The translations under genes and the position numbers were made by a program. From the NCBI RefSeq assembly GCF_041514305.1, contig NZ_JBGMWH010000009.1, forward strand, positions 1 to 64,000: a stretch of 64,000 nt of DNA. The letters are read 5' to 3'. Origin of the DNA: Salinarimonas chemoclinalis. Its GTDB lineage: Bacteria; Pseudomonadota; Alphaproteobacteria; Rhizobiales; Beijerinckiaceae. Positions 36,815 to 46,092 of this stretch are shown one piece after another (position 1 is the stretch's first letter; each line of letters starts with the position of its first letter). The notes beneath the pieces were generated by a model. It searched no databases and was not told where the DNA came from. It saw only the letters and a program-made list of their open reading frames with translations.

Positions 36815-36833
36815 CGTTCTACTGAAACGAACG
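36815..36833. promoter_or_regulatory. Inverted repeat CGTTC-N9-GAACG, candidate LysR operator
   Basis: Perfect 5-base arms separated by nine bases, giving TTC-N9-GAA, which fits the T-N11-A LysR box. It begins six bases upstream of the regulator start and lies in the 107-base divergent gap, where binding could repress the regulator and activate dabB. The rest of the gap (36834-36880) is clearly AT-rich and would hold the promoters. Inference from position and symmetry only. Confidence 0.45.
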
Positions 36834-36916
36834 TAATCTTGCAATCTTTGAATTTTTAAGAAGCAACCGCTCCCCCTATATCCGGACGCCAGACCCGCTG
36901 CTCCGGAGAAACGCGT

Positions 36917-38506
36917 ATGACGGCCCTGCTCGCCTGGCTCGCCGCGATCGGCCCCGCCGCCCTCGTCCTCGTCGGCCTGATCCCGACCGCCCGCGCCAAT
37001 GCCGACCCGCGCGGCACCGCGCGCCGGGCCCGCCTCGCCGCCCTCGTCGCGCTCGCCGCGAGCCTGGCGACGGGCCTCGCGGTGATCCTCGCGGGGCCGC
37101 TCTACACGGGCACGCTGGGCATCGCCGGCGCGGGCCTGGCGCTCTACGCGGACGCGTTCTCGGCGATCATGCTGGTGCTCGTCTCCTTCGTCGGCGCCAT
37201 CGTCGTCGCCTACTCGAAGAACTACCTCGACGGCGACCCGAACCAGGGGCGCTTCTTCAAGCGGCTGTGCCTGACCCTCGCCGCGGCGCTCTTGATGATG
37301 GGCGCGGGCAACGTGCTCCAGCTCGTGCTGGCCTGGATCGCGACGAGCCTCGCGCTGCATCAGCTCCTCGTCTTCTACAAGGACCGGCCGCAGGCCGTGC
37401 TCGCCGCACGCAAGAAGGCGCTGGCGAGCCGCGCGGGCGACGTCGCGCTGGTCCTCGCCGCCGTCATCGTGCTCTTCGTCTTCGGCACGTTGGAGATCCC
37501 CGTCCTCCTCGCGGAGGCGACGGCGATGGCGCAGGCGGGGGAGGTGCCCGCCATCATGCACCTCGCCGTGCTGCTCATCGTCGTGGCGGCGCTCGTGAAG
37601 TCGGCCCAGTTCCCGGTCCACGGCTGGCTCGGCGAGGTGATGGAGACGCCGACCCCGGTCTCGGCGCTGCTCCACGCCGGCATCATCAACGGCGGCGGCT
37701 TCCTGGTGGTGCGGCTCTCCCCGCTCGTCGTCCTCTCCGCGCCCTCGATGGACGTGCTCGCGCTCGTCGGTGGCTTCACCGCGCTGTTCGGCTCGCTCGT
37801 GATGCTGACCGTGCCCAGCGTGAAGGTCGCGCTCGCCTACTCCACCATCGGCCAGATGGGCTTCATGCTGCTGCAATGCGGGCTCGGCGCCTTCTCGGCG
37901 GCGGCGCTGCACATCGTGGCGCACGCCCTCTACAAGGCCCACGCCTTCCTCTCCTCGGGCTCGGCGGTCGAGACGATCCGCGCCGCGCTGCCGCCGCAGG
38001 AGGCGAAGATGCCGAACCCGGCCGTCTACGGCGGCGCGCTCGCCGCCGCGGTGGCGCTCACCCTCGCGATCGGCGCGGTGTTCGGGCACGGCGTGCTCGA
38101 CAACCCCGGCGCCTTCGCGCTCGCCGCCGTCGTGGCGCTCGGCGTCGCCCACTATCTCGCGACCGTCCTCTCGGGCGAGAACGCGGTGAAGGCGCTCGGC
38201 GCGGCGGTGGCGACCGCGGGCCTCGTGGTCGTGGCCTACTACGGGCTCCAGACCGGGGCCGCCCGGCTGCTGGCCGGCGCGGTCGCGCCGAGCCTGCCGC
38301 TCGCAGGCGCCTTCGACGGCTTCGTCGTGACCCTCGTCGTCGTCTCCTTCGCCGCCGCCCTCGCCGTGCAGAGCTGGGCCCCGGCGCTCGCGAAGCACCG
38401 GCCCTTCGCGGCGCTCTACGTCCACATCGCCAACGGCTTCTACGTGAACGCCTACGCCACCCGCCTCGCCGCCCGGCTCGCGCCGGTGACGGTCGCGAAG
38501 TCCTGA
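36917..38506 (+). CDS. dabB: DabB, proton-channel-like subunit of inorganic carbon transporter
   Basis: A 529-residue membrane protein of the NuoL/MrpA (Proton_antipo_M) family with about 13 spans. Blocks typical of the family are HGWLGEVMETPTPVSALLHAGIINGGGFL and AYSTIGQMGFMLLQCGLGAF. Next to a DUF2309 gene this identifies the DabB subunit, thought to pass protons and so power the vectorial hydration of CO2 to bicarbonate by DabA. GGAGA precedes ATG 36917. Alternative names in databases are NADH dehydrogenase subunit 5 or low-CO2-inducible protein. Confidence 0.92.
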   Translation: MTALLAWLAAIGPAALVLVGLIPTARANADPRGTARRARLAALVALAASLATGLAVILAGPLYTGTLGIAGAGLALYADAFSAIMLVLVSFVGAIVVAYSKNYLDGDPNQGRFFKRLCLTLAAALLMMGAGNVLQLVLAWIATSLALHQLLVFYKDRPQAVLAARKKALASRAGDVALVLAAVIVLFVFGTLEIPVLLAEATAMAQAGEVPAIMHLAVLLIVVAALVKSAQFPVHGWLGEVMETPTPVSALLHAGIINGGGFLVVRLSPLVVLSAPSMDVLALVGGFTALFGSLVMLTVPSVKVALAYSTIGQMGFMLLQCGLGAFSAAALHIVAHALYKAHAFLSSGSAVETIRAALPPQEAKMPNPAVYGGALAAAVALTLAIGAVFGHGVLDNPGAFALAAVVALGVAHYLATVLSGENAVKALGAAVATAGLVVVAYYGLQTGAARLLAGAVAPSLPLAGAFDGFVVTLVVVSFAAALAVQSWAPALAKHRPFAALYVHIANGFYVNAYATRLAARLAPVTVAKS

Positions 38507-38522
38507 TCCGGAGGCTCCCCCG

Positions 38523-41087
38523 ATGACCAAGACAACCACCGCCGACCTCTCCTCCGGCAAGGCCGCGCTCGCCCGCGCGGAGGCCGTCGAGGCCCGCGAG
38601 ACGCCCGTCTCGCTGGCGAGCCTCGAGGCCGACGTCGCGACCGCCTGCGGCCGCATCGCGCCCCTGTGGCCCTTGAAGCACTTCGTGGCGGTCAACCCCT
38701 ATCTCGGATTGACCGTGCAGAGCTTCGCCGAGGCCGCGAGCACGCTGGCGCGGGTCTCCGGCGCGCGCATGACGCTGCCGCGGTCCCACTACGCCGCCAG
38801 GCACGCGGCCGGCGCGATCGCCGACGCGGACCTCGCCGAGGCCCTGCGGGCGGCCGGCGCGGGCAAGGTGCCCGGCGTGCCGGCGGACCTCGCCGCGCTG
38901 AAGGCGAAGATGGCGCAGGACGTGCCGCCCCGCGCCCTCGCCCTCACCGCCGCCGAGGCGATCGACGTGGCGACCGGGCGCGACCCGGCGGTCGGCGCCG
39001 CCGCGCTCGTCGTCGAGGAGATCTCGAAGACCTGCGCGCGGGTCTTCGACGAGGGCCAGGCGCTCTGGCGCGCGCCCTACCGCGAGCGGGGCCTCCATGC
39101 AGCCTGGCGGGCGCAGGCCGCTTTCGACCGCACGCCCGAGGTATTGGGCTTTCCGGGCTTCCGCCGGGCGCTCGCCGCGCTGCCGGAGGACGCCGACGGC
39201 GCCATCGCGGCGGCCGTCTCCGCGCTCGGCGTGCCGGAGGCGGCGCGGGCGGACTACCTGCACCGGGCGCTCGTGACCATCAACGGCTGGGCCTCCTACG
39301 CGCGCTATCTCGTCTGGAACGCCGAGCTCCACGGTGGCGGCGATCCTGTCCTGAAGGAGCTCCTCGCCATCCGGCTCTCCTACGACGCGGCGCTGCTCTC
39401 GGTGACGCCGCAGGCGCAGGCCGCCTGGCGGGACGCGCTCGCGCGGATGAGCGCGCCGCGCACGCTCGATCCCGAGCGGGTCGTCGACGCGATCCTGCAG
39501 GACGCCGCCGAGATCGCCCGCCGGCGCGGGCTCGTGGCGCGGATCGTCGAGGCCAACCGCGCGCGCGAGGGCGCTTCGGCGACGGCCGCCGAGCGTCCGT
39601 CCGTCCAGGCGGCCTTCTGCATCGACGTGCGCTCGGAGGTGTTCCGGCGCGCGCTGGAGACGGTGGCGCCGGACGTGCAGACGATCGGGTTCGCCGGCTT
39701 CTTCGGTCTCTCCATCGAATACGTGCCCTTCGGCCGGCGCAAGGGCGGGGCGCAGTGCCCGGTGCTGCTGAAGCCCTCCTTCGTCGTCTGCGAGGAGGTC
39801 GGCGGCGCGGGCGCGGGCGAGAACGCAGAGATCGCCGGGCGGCGGCGGCTGCGCCACGAGGCGGCGAAGGCGTGGAAGACCTTCAAGCAGTCGGCGGTCT
39901 CCTCCTTCGCCTACGTCGAGGCCGCGGGCCTCCTGTTCGCCGGCAAGCTCGTCGGCGATACGCTGGGCCGCACCCGGCCGGTGACGCACCCCGCCGTCGA
40001 CGGGCTCGACGCCGACGCGGCGGCGCGGCTCGGGCCGACGCTGGCGGGGAGCGAGATCGACGGCCGGCTCGCCGGCATCCCGGTCGAGCAGCGGATCGCG
40101 ACCGCGCAGGTCGTGCTCGAGGCGATGTCGATGACCGGCCCCTTCGCCCGGCTGATCGTGCTCGCCGGCCACGGCTCGTCGACCGTCAACAACCCGCACG
40201 CGTCCGGCCTCGATTGCGGCGCCTGCGGCGGCCACACCGGCGAGGCGAACGCCCGCGTGACGGCGGCGATCCTCAACGATCCCGCCGTGCGCGCGGCGCT
40301 GAAGGAGGCGGGTCGGGGCCTGCCTGACGACACCTGGTTCGTCCCCGCGCTCCACGACACCACGACCGACGAGGTCCGGCTCTACGATACCGGCATCCTG
40401 CCGGCGTCCCACACCGGCGATGTGGCCCGGCTCGAGGCGCAGCTCGCGCAGGCGGGCGCGCTGACGCGACTCGAGCGCGCGGCGCTGCTCGCGCTCGACG
40501 CGCCCGGCGCGGACGTCGATCGCCAGGTGCTGGCGCGGTCGAAGGACTGGTCGCAGGTGCGTCCCGAATGGGGTCTCGCCGGCTGCGCCGCCTTCGTCGC
40601 CGCGCCGAGGGCGCGCACGCGCGGTGTCGATCTCGGCGGACGCGCGTTCCTGCACGACTACGATTGGCGGGCGGACGAGGGCTTCGGCATCCTCGAGTTG
40701 ATCATGACGGCGCCGATGGTCGTCGCCTCCTGGATCAGCCTCCAGTATTATGGCTCGTCGGTCGACAACCGGGCCTTCGGCTCGGGCAACAAGGTGCTGC
40801 ACAACGTCGTCGGCGGGCTCGGCGTGCTCGAGGGCAACGGCGGCGACCTCAAGGTCGGCCTGCCGCTGCAATCGGTCCACGACGGCGCCCGGCTCGTGCA
40901 CGAGCCGCTGCGGCTGGACGTCTTCATCGAGGCGCCGATCGAGGAGATGAACCGCATCATTGCCAAGCACGAGGGCGTGCGCCGGCTCGTCGACAACGGC
41001 TGGCTCCGGCTCCTCCAGCTCGACGACGAGGGCCGGACCGTGCGCCGCTACGTCGGCGGGCTCGCCTGGGAGACGCTCGACGCCTGA
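38523..41087 (+). CDS. dabA: DabA (DUF2309), carbonic-anhydrase-like subunit of inorganic carbon transporter
   Basis: An 854-residue DUF2309 protein. The zinc site known from Halothiobacillus DabA is conserved: Cys366 and Asp368 in FCIDVRSE, His550 in AGHGS and Cys565 in LDCGACGG; the 15-residue spacing between the last two is the same as in the characterised protein. It binds zinc like a beta-carbonic anhydrase and, coupled to DabB, accumulates bicarbonate in the cytosol. GGAGG lies before ATG 38523, 16 bases after dabB. No RubisCO or carboxysome gene is in the window, so the bicarbonate may feed anaplerotic carboxylases, or fixation genes may lie elsewhere. Confidence 0.94.
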   Translation: MTKTTTADLSSGKAALARAEAVEARETPVSLASLEADVATACGRIAPLWPLKHFVAVNPYLGLTVQSFAEAASTLARVSGARMTLPRSHYAARHAAGAIADADLAEALRAAGAGKVPGVPADLAALKAKMAQDVPPRALALTAAEAIDVATGRDPAVGAAALVVEEISKTCARVFDEGQALWRAPYRERGLHAAWRAQAAFDRTPEVLGFPGFRRALAALPEDADGAIAAAVSALGVPEAARADYLHRALVTINGWASYARYLVWNAELHGGGDPVLKELLAIRLSYDAALLSVTPQAQAAWRDALARMSAPRTLDPERVVDAILQDAAEIARRRGLVARIVEANRAREGASATAAERPSVQAAFCIDVRSEVFRRALETVAPDVQTIGFAGFFGLSIEYVPFGRRKGGAQCPVLLKPSFVVCEEVGGAGAGENAEIAGRRRLRHEAAKAWKTFKQSAVSSFAYVEAAGLLFAGKLVGDTLGRTRPVTHPAVDGLDADAAARLGPTLAGSEIDGRLAGIPVEQRIATAQVVLEAMSMTGPFARLIVLAGHGSSTVNNPHASGLDCGACGGHTGEANARVTAAILNDPAVRAALKEAGRGLPDDTWFVPALHDTTTDEVRLYDTGILPASHTGDVARLEAQLAQAGALTRLERAALLALDAPGADVDRQVLARSKDWSQVRPEWGLAGCAAFVAAPRARTRGVDLGGRAFLHDYDWRADEGFGILELIMTAPMVVASWISLQYYGSSVDNRAFGSGNKVLHNVVGGLGVLEGNGGDLKVGLPLQSVHDGARLVHEPLRLDVFIEAPIEEMNRIIAKHEGVRRLVDNGWLRLLQLDDEGRTVRRYVGGLAWETLDA

Positions 41088-41214
41088 GGCCGAGGGCGCC
41101 GCCCGCGTCGCCGACGCCCGCGTTTCCCCCGGTGGCATCTTCCATTGACGCATTGCGGCGCGCCCGCGCTTCGGCTAAAGCCGAGGTCGTTTGCGTGGAA
41201 GGATGACCAGGAAC

Positions 41215-41517
41215 ATGGCGACGATGGCTCACGACCAGCGTAACCCGAACGAGGGCTACCGCCCCGAGATGGACGGCGAGACCCACGAGCAGACCTACGA
41301 CGGCTTCATCGTCTTCACGACGATCACATCGCTCGTCGTGATCGCCTGGGTGCTCGCGCTGGCGCTCGGCGGGATCAAGGAGGCCTGGCTCACCGGCATC
41401 CTCGGCGTCGTCGCCTCGATGATCGCCGGCGGCATCGGCGCGCTGTTCCCCCGCGTGGGCTGGCGCGCGCCGGCCGTCGTGGTCGGCCTGATGCTCGTCG
41501 CCTTCGTCCTGGCCTGA
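41215..41517 (+). CDS. aa3-type cytochrome c oxidase subunit IV
   Basis: A roughly 100-residue protein whose first half is hydrophilic (EGYRPEMDGETHEQTYDGF) and whose HEQTYDGFI segment leads into a membrane helix, the hallmark of the bacterial CoxIV family (PF07835). Two further hydrophobic stretches follow (ILGVVASMIAGGIGALF and APAVVVGLMLVAFVLA), more than the single helix of Paracoccus CoxIV, so the protein is longer than usual. The start is uncertain: ATGs at 41203, 41215 and 41224 are all possible. It sits just upstream of the transhydrogenase genes, a common alphaproteobacterial arrangement. Confidence 0.82.
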   Translation: MATMAHDQRNPNEGYRPEMDGETHEQTYDGFIVFTTITSLVVIAWVLALALGGIKEAWLTGILGVVASMIAGGIGALFPRVGWRAPAVVVGLMLVAFVLA

Positions 41518-41606
41518 ACCATCCGCGCGGGCGCGCCGCGCGGCCGGTCCGGCCCCGCGATCGCGCCCCGCTCACCCGCAGAACGACGTCACAGGGGGGA
41601 GAGGGC

Positions 41607-42755
41607 ATGCGCATCGCCGTCCTCACGGAAACGGACGCCAACGAGGCCCGCGTCGCCGCGACGCCCGACACGGTGAAGAAGCTCGTCGGGCTCGGCGCCA
41701 CGGTCGTGATCCAGTCCGGTGCCGGCGCCGGCTCGGGCCTGAAGGACGCCGACTTCGAGGCCGCCGGCGCGACGATCGCGCCGGACGCCGCCGCCGCAGC
41801 GGGCGATGCGGACGCCGTGCTCCTCGTGCGCCGCCCCGAGGGCGAGCGCCTCGCCGCCATCCGGGAGGGCGCCGTCGTCGTCGCGACGATGGACCCCTAC
41901 GGCAACGAGGCCGCGCTCCAGGCCATGGCCGAGAAGAGGCTCTCCGCCTTCTCGATGGAGCTGATGCCGCGCATCACCCGTGCGCAGGTGATGGACGTGC
42001 TCTCCTCGCAGGCGAACCTCGCGGGCTACCGCTCCGTGATCGACGCCTCCGCCGTCTACGGCCGCGCCATGCCGATGATGATGACGGCGGCGGGCACCGT
42101 TCCCGCGGCGCGCGTCTTCGTGATGGGCGCGGGCGTGGCCGGCCTCCAGGCGATCGCGACCGCGCGGCGCCTGGGCGCGGTGGTCTCCGCCACCGACGTG
42201 CGGCCCGCCTCGAAGGAGCAGGTCGAATCGCTCGGCGCGAAGTTCGTCGCGGTGGAGGACGAAGAGTTCAAGCAGGCCGAGACCGCCGGCGGCTACGCCA
42301 AGGAGATGTCGGCGGAATACAAGGCCAAGCAGGCCGAGCTCGTCGCCGCCCACATCGCCAAGCAGGACATCGTGATCACCACCGCGCTGATCCCGGGCCG
42401 CCCCGCGCCGAAGCTCGTGACCAAGGCGATGGTCGAGACGATGCGCGCGGGGTCGGTGATCGTCGACCTCGCGGTCGAGCGCGGCGGCAATTGCGAGCTC
42501 TCGCGGCCGGGCGAGGTCGTCGACCACGACGGCGTGAAGATCGTCGGCTACCTCAACGTCCCGGGCCGCCTCGCGGCCACCGCGTCCAGCCTCTACGCCA
42601 AGAACCTGCTCGCCTTCGTCGAGACCATGGTCGACAAGGAGAAGAAGGCGCTGGCACCGAACTGGGACGACGAGCTCGTCAAGGCGACGCTGCTGACGCG
42701 CGACGGCGCGATCGTCCACCCGAGCTTCCAGCCGCAGCCGCAGCCCGCCGCCTGA
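41607..42755 (+). CDS. pntAA: NAD(P) transhydrogenase subunit alpha, part 1
   Basis: A 382-residue soluble domain I, the NAD(H)-binding part of proton-translocating transhydrogenase, which uses the proton gradient to make NADPH from NADH. It starts MRIAVLTETDANEARVAATPDTV, and the Rossmann motif is VFVMGAGVAGLQAIATA with the following acidic ATDVRP. RPAPKLVTKAMVETMRAGSVIVDLA is conserved. As in other alphaproteobacteria the alpha subunit is split, with the membrane part encoded next. Length is normal. Confidence 0.95.
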   Translation: MRIAVLTETDANEARVAATPDTVKKLVGLGATVVIQSGAGAGSGLKDADFEAAGATIAPDAAAAAGDADAVLLVRRPEGERLAAIREGAVVVATMDPYGNEAALQAMAEKRLSAFSMELMPRITRAQVMDVLSSQANLAGYRSVIDASAVYGRAMPMMMTAAGTVPAARVFVMGAGVAGLQAIATARRLGAVVSATDVRPASKEQVESLGAKFVAVEDEEFKQAETAGGYAKEMSAEYKAKQAELVAAHIAKQDIVITTALIPGRPAPKLVTKAMVETMRAGSVIVDLAVERGGNCELSRPGEVVDHDGVKIVGYLNVPGRLAATASSLYAKNLLAFVETMVDKEKKALAPNWDDELVKATLLTRDGAIVHPSFQPQPQPAA

Positions 42756-42782
42756 CGGCGGGACGACAGATTGGGGACAGGA

Positions 42783-43238
42783 ATGGCCACTCTCACTCCC
42801 GAGCAGGCGCTCGACCGGGCCCAGGCCGCTGCGGAAGCCGCGCGCGAGGCCGCCACCGCGGCGCAGTCCTATGCCGACATGATCGCTTCCGACATGGTGG
42901 CGAACGGCGTCGCCGCCGCCACCGGCGGGGCGGTGGACCCCACCGTGTTCCGGTTCGCGATCTTCGTGCTGGCGATCTTCGTGGGCTACTACGTGGTCTG
43001 GTCGGTCACGCCCGCGCTGCACACCCCGCTGATGTCCGTGACGAACGCGATCTCCTCGGTGATCGTGGTCGGCGCGCTGCTCGCGGTCGGCGTCCAGGTG
43101 GCCGACGTCGCCTCCTCCGGGGCCGCCTGGGGGGCGACGGTGCTCGGCTTCATCGCCCTCGTGCTCGCCTCGGTGAACATCTTCGGCGGGTTCCTCGTCA
43201 CGGCGCGGATGCTCGCCATGTACAAGAAGAAGGGCTGA
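42783..43238 (+). CDS. pntAB: NAD(P) transhydrogenase subunit alpha, part 2
   Basis: A 151-residue membrane domain II component. The first 55 residues are an Ala-rich helical leader; three to four hydrophobic segments follow (FRFAIFVLAIFVGYYVVW, HTPLMSVTNAISSVIVVGALL, ATVLGFIALVLASVNIFGGF). HTPLMSVTNAIS carries the conserved His/Ser/Asn of the proton path, and the end TARMLAMYKKKG is a typical PntAB tail. The ATG at 42783 was chosen over 42771. The PntB gene follows after four bases. Confidence 0.94.
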   Translation: MATLTPEQALDRAQAAAEAAREAATAAQSYADMIASDMVANGVAAATGGAVDPTVFRFAIFVLAIFVGYYVVWSVTPALHTPLMSVTNAISSVIVVGALLAVGVQVADVASSGAAWGATVLGFIALVLASVNIFGGFLVTARMLAMYKKKG

Positions 43239-43242
43239 GGCG

Positions 43243-44637
43243 ATGGGCGACAACCTCGCGAACCTGCTCTACCTCGTCTCGGGCGTGCTCTTCATCCTTG
43301 CGCTGCGCGGGCTCTCGCACCCGACGACGTCGCGCCAGGGCAACACGTACGGCATGGTCGGCATGGCGATCGCCGTGCTCACCACGCTCGTCTACGCCCC
43401 GCCGGCGATCGGCGGATGGCTGCTCGTGATCGTCGGCATCGCCATCGGCGGAGGCATCGGCGCGCTCATCGCCAAGCGCGTGCCGATGACGGCGATGCCG
43501 CAGCTCGTCGCGGGCTTCCACTCGCTCGTCGGCCTCGCCGCGGTGCTCGTCGCCGCGGCCGCGCTCTACGCGCCGCAGGCCTTCGCCATCGGCGCGCCCG
43601 GCGCGATCGGGGGCGCGAGCCTGTTCGAGATGGCGCTCGGCGCCGGCATCGGCGCGATCACCTTCACCGGCTCGATCATCGCCTTCCTGAAGCTCGACGG
43701 GCGGATGTCCGGCAAGCCGATCATGCTGCCCTCGCGGCACGTGATCAACCTCGCGCTCGGCGTGGGCGCCTTGATCCTCATCGGCGTCTTCATGGCGACC
43801 GAATCGGCGCTCGCCTTCTGGCTGCTCGTCCTGATCGCGCTGGCGCTCGGCATCCTGTTGATCATCCCGATCGGCGGCGCGGACATGCCGGTCGTCGTGT
43901 CGATGCTCAACTCCTACTCGGGCTGGGCGGCGGCGGGCATCGGATTCACGCTCGGCAACCTCGCGCTGATCATCACCGGCGCCCTCGTCGGCTCGTCCGG
44001 CGCGATCCTGTCCTACATCATGTGCAAGGGGATGAACCGCAGCTTCATCTCCGTCATCCTCGGCGGCTTCGGCGGCGAGACCACGGCCGCGGGCGGCGGC
44101 GAGGCCGAGACGCGCCCGGTGAAGAAGGGCTCCGCGGAGGACGCGGCCTTCATCATGAAGAACGCCTCCAAGGTCATCATCGTGCCGGGCTACGGCATGG
44201 CGGTCGCCCAGGCGCAGCACACGCTGCGCGAGATGGCGGACCTGCTGAAGGCGGAGGGCGTCACGGTCAAGTACGCGATCCACCCGGTCGCGGGCCGCAT
44301 GCCCGGCCACATGAACGTGCTGCTCGCCGAGGCGCAGGTCCCCTACGACGAGGTCTTCGAGCTCGAGGACATCAACGGCGAATTCGCGCAGGCGGACGTC
44401 GCCTTCGTCATCGGCGCGAACGACGTGACGAACCCGGCCGCGAAGACGGACAAGACCTCCGCCATCTACGGCATGCCGATCCTCGACGTCGAGAAGGCGG
44501 GCACGGTGCTCTTCCTCAAGCGCGGCATGGGCTCGGGCTATGCCGGCGTCGAGAACGAGCTGTTCTTCCGCGACAACACGATGATGCTCTTCGGCGACGC
44601 CAAGAAGATGGTCGACGAGATCGTCAAGTCGATGTGA
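43243..44637 (+). CDS. pntB: NAD(P) transhydrogenase subunit beta
   Basis: A 464-residue subunit with membrane domain II (about nine spans) and the C-terminal NADP(H)-binding domain III. PQLVAGFHSLVGLAAVLVA carries the conserved His region of the proton channel, and NSYSGWAAAGIGF is a family block. In domain III, VPGYGMAVAQAQH is the dinucleotide loop, and VAFVIGANDVTNPAAKTD and RGMGSGYAGVENELF are diagnostic. It completes the three-gene transhydrogenase that supplies NADPH. Confidence 0.96.
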   Translation: MGDNLANLLYLVSGVLFILALRGLSHPTTSRQGNTYGMVGMAIAVLTTLVYAPPAIGGWLLVIVGIAIGGGIGALIAKRVPMTAMPQLVAGFHSLVGLAAVLVAAAALYAPQAFAIGAPGAIGGASLFEMALGAGIGAITFTGSIIAFLKLDGRMSGKPIMLPSRHVINLALGVGALILIGVFMATESALAFWLLVLIALALGILLIIPIGGADMPVVVSMLNSYSGWAAAGIGFTLGNLALIITGALVGSSGAILSYIMCKGMNRSFISVILGGFGGETTAAGGGEAETRPVKKGSAEDAAFIMKNASKVIIVPGYGMAVAQAQHTLREMADLLKAEGVTVKYAIHPVAGRMPGHMNVLLAEAQVPYDEVFELEDINGEFAQADVAFVIGANDVTNPAAKTDKTSAIYGMPILDVEKAGTVLFLKRGMGSGYAGVENELFFRDNTMMLFGDAKKMVDEIVKSM

Positions 44638-44670
44638 GCCGGGACGGGGCGCGCGGGCGGGGAGCGGATC

Positions 44671-45516
44671 ATGCTTTCGCGGCTCGCGCGCGCTTTCGTC
44701 CTCGTCGCCGGCCTCTACGCGACGCTCGTGGGCGCGCTCTACGTCTTCCAGCGCGCCCTGCAATACCCCGCGCCGCAGGGCATCGCCACCTCCGCCGAGG
44801 CGGGGGCCGTGGGCTTCGCGGACGTCGTGCTCGAAACAGCCGACGGCGAGCGGCTGACCGCCTATTTCCGCCCGCCGGAGCCCGGCCGCGCGCTCGTCGT
44901 CTACTTCCACGGCAATGCCGGCTCGATCCGCCAGCGCGCCCCGCGCGCGGCGGCGCTCGCGGAGGGCGGGCGCGGCGTGCTCATCACCTCCTACCGCGGC
45001 TATTCCGGCTCGACCGGCTCCCCCACCGAGGAGGGCCTGATCGCCGACGGCCGCGCCGCACTCGCCTTCGCGCGGGCGCACGCGCCGGCCGAGCGCATCG
45101 TGCTCTACGGCGAATCCCTCGGCACCGGCGTGGCGGTGGCGCTCGCCGCGGAGACCGAGGTCGGCGCGGTGGTGCTCGACGCGCCCTTCACCTCCGCCGC
45201 CGACGTGGCCCGCATGCGCTACCCCTTCGTGCCGATCGGCCTCCTGATGCACGACCAGTTCGACTCGGCCGCGCGGATCGGCGCGGCGGACGCGCCGCTG
45301 CTCGTCCTGCACGGCACGGCGGACCCGGTCACCCCCTTCGCCCAGGGCCGGGCGCTCTACGAGGCGGCGCGCGCGCCAAAGCGCTTCGTCGCGTTCGAGG
45401 GCGAGGGGCACGTGCGCCTGCTCGAGAACGGCGGGCTCGCCGAGGTGCGCGCGCTGCTGGATGCGGTCGAGGACGGGCGGGCGGCGGAATACCTGATGGA
45501 GGAGGCCGGCGGATGA
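44671..45516 (+). CDS. Alpha/beta hydrolase, membrane-anchored
   Basis: A 281-residue hydrolase of the ABHD13/BEM46 type. An N-terminal hydrophobic helix (AFVLVAGLYATLVGALYVF) anchors it. The core shows YFHGNAGS for the oxyanion hole, SYRGYSGSTGSPTEEG, the nucleophile elbow YGESLGTGVAVALA with Ser, the acid in HGTADPVTP and the His in EGEGHVRL. The substrate is unknown; family members act on esters or acyl lipids. Its stop overlaps the next gene's start (ATGA at 45513-45516). Confidence 0.9.
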   Translation: MLSRLARAFVLVAGLYATLVGALYVFQRALQYPAPQGIATSAEAGAVGFADVVLETADGERLTAYFRPPEPGRALVVYFHGNAGSIRQRAPRAAALAEGGRGVLITSYRGYSGSTGSPTEEGLIADGRAALAFARAHAPAERIVLYGESLGTGVAVALAAETEVGAVVLDAPFTSAADVARMRYPFVPIGLLMHDQFDSAARIGAADAPLLVLHGTADPVTPFAQGRALYEAARAPKRFVAFEGEGHVRLLENGGLAEVRALLDAVEDGRAAEYLMEEAGG

Positions 45517-45992
45517 CCCTCGCCATCCGCACAGCCGGCCCCGCCGATCGCGGGACCTGCGTCGACCTGATCGATGCGCTCAACGCCTACGAGGCGACGC
45601 TCGTCGACGACCGGCTCACCACGCGGGCCGCCGCGGAGGCGGCCTACGCCGCCGCGGTCGACCGTGTCGCGCGCACCAGGGGGCGCATCCTGCTGGCCGA
45701 GGAGGACGGCCATCCCGTCGGCCTCCTCGTCTTCGTGATCGACGAGGAGCACCCCTACGTCCGCGAAGACGTCCGGCGCTACGGTCAGGTGGCCGACCTC
45801 GTCGTCGTCGAGGACGCGCGCGGGCGCGGGGTCGGGCGCGCGCTGCTGGCGCAGGCGGAAGCGCTCACGCGCGAGGCCGGCCTGAAGCGCCTCGCCATCG
45901 GCGCGCTCGCGGCGAACGCGGGCGCGCTCGCCGCCTACCGCCGCGCCGGCTTCGGCGACTACCTGACGCTCCTCGTCAAGGACGTCTCCTGA
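45513..45992 (+). CDS. GNAT-family N-acetyltransferase
   Basis: A 159-residue acetyltransferase. The acetyl-CoA pyrophosphate loop is VVEDARGRGVGRALL (R/Q-x-x-G-x-G/A pattern) after strand four VADLVVVED, and NAGALAAYRRAGFGDY is the C-terminal GNAT block. The first part (IRTAGPADRGTCVDLIDAL) is the usual substrate region. The substrate cannot be deduced. It is translationally coupled to the upstream hydrolase. Confidence 0.9.
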   Translation: MTLAIRTAGPADRGTCVDLIDALNAYEATLVDDRLTTRAAAEAAYAAAVDRVARTRGRILLAEEDGHPVGLLVFVIDEEHPYVREDVRRYGQVADLVVVEDARGRGVGRALLAQAEALTREAGLKRLAIGALAANAGALAAYRRAGFGDYLTLLVKDVS

Positions 45993-46092
45993 AGCCTCCG
46001 CACGGACGCCCATCGACCGCCCATGCCGCACTTGCCCTTCGCGCCCGCGCCCCTTAACTGAGGCGCCCGACCCCCGCACGAGACAGCCCACC

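Noticed and set aside
38058..41153. Long antisense frame over dabBA
   Set aside because: Shadow of DabA/DabB codon bias; no motif and no ribosome site.
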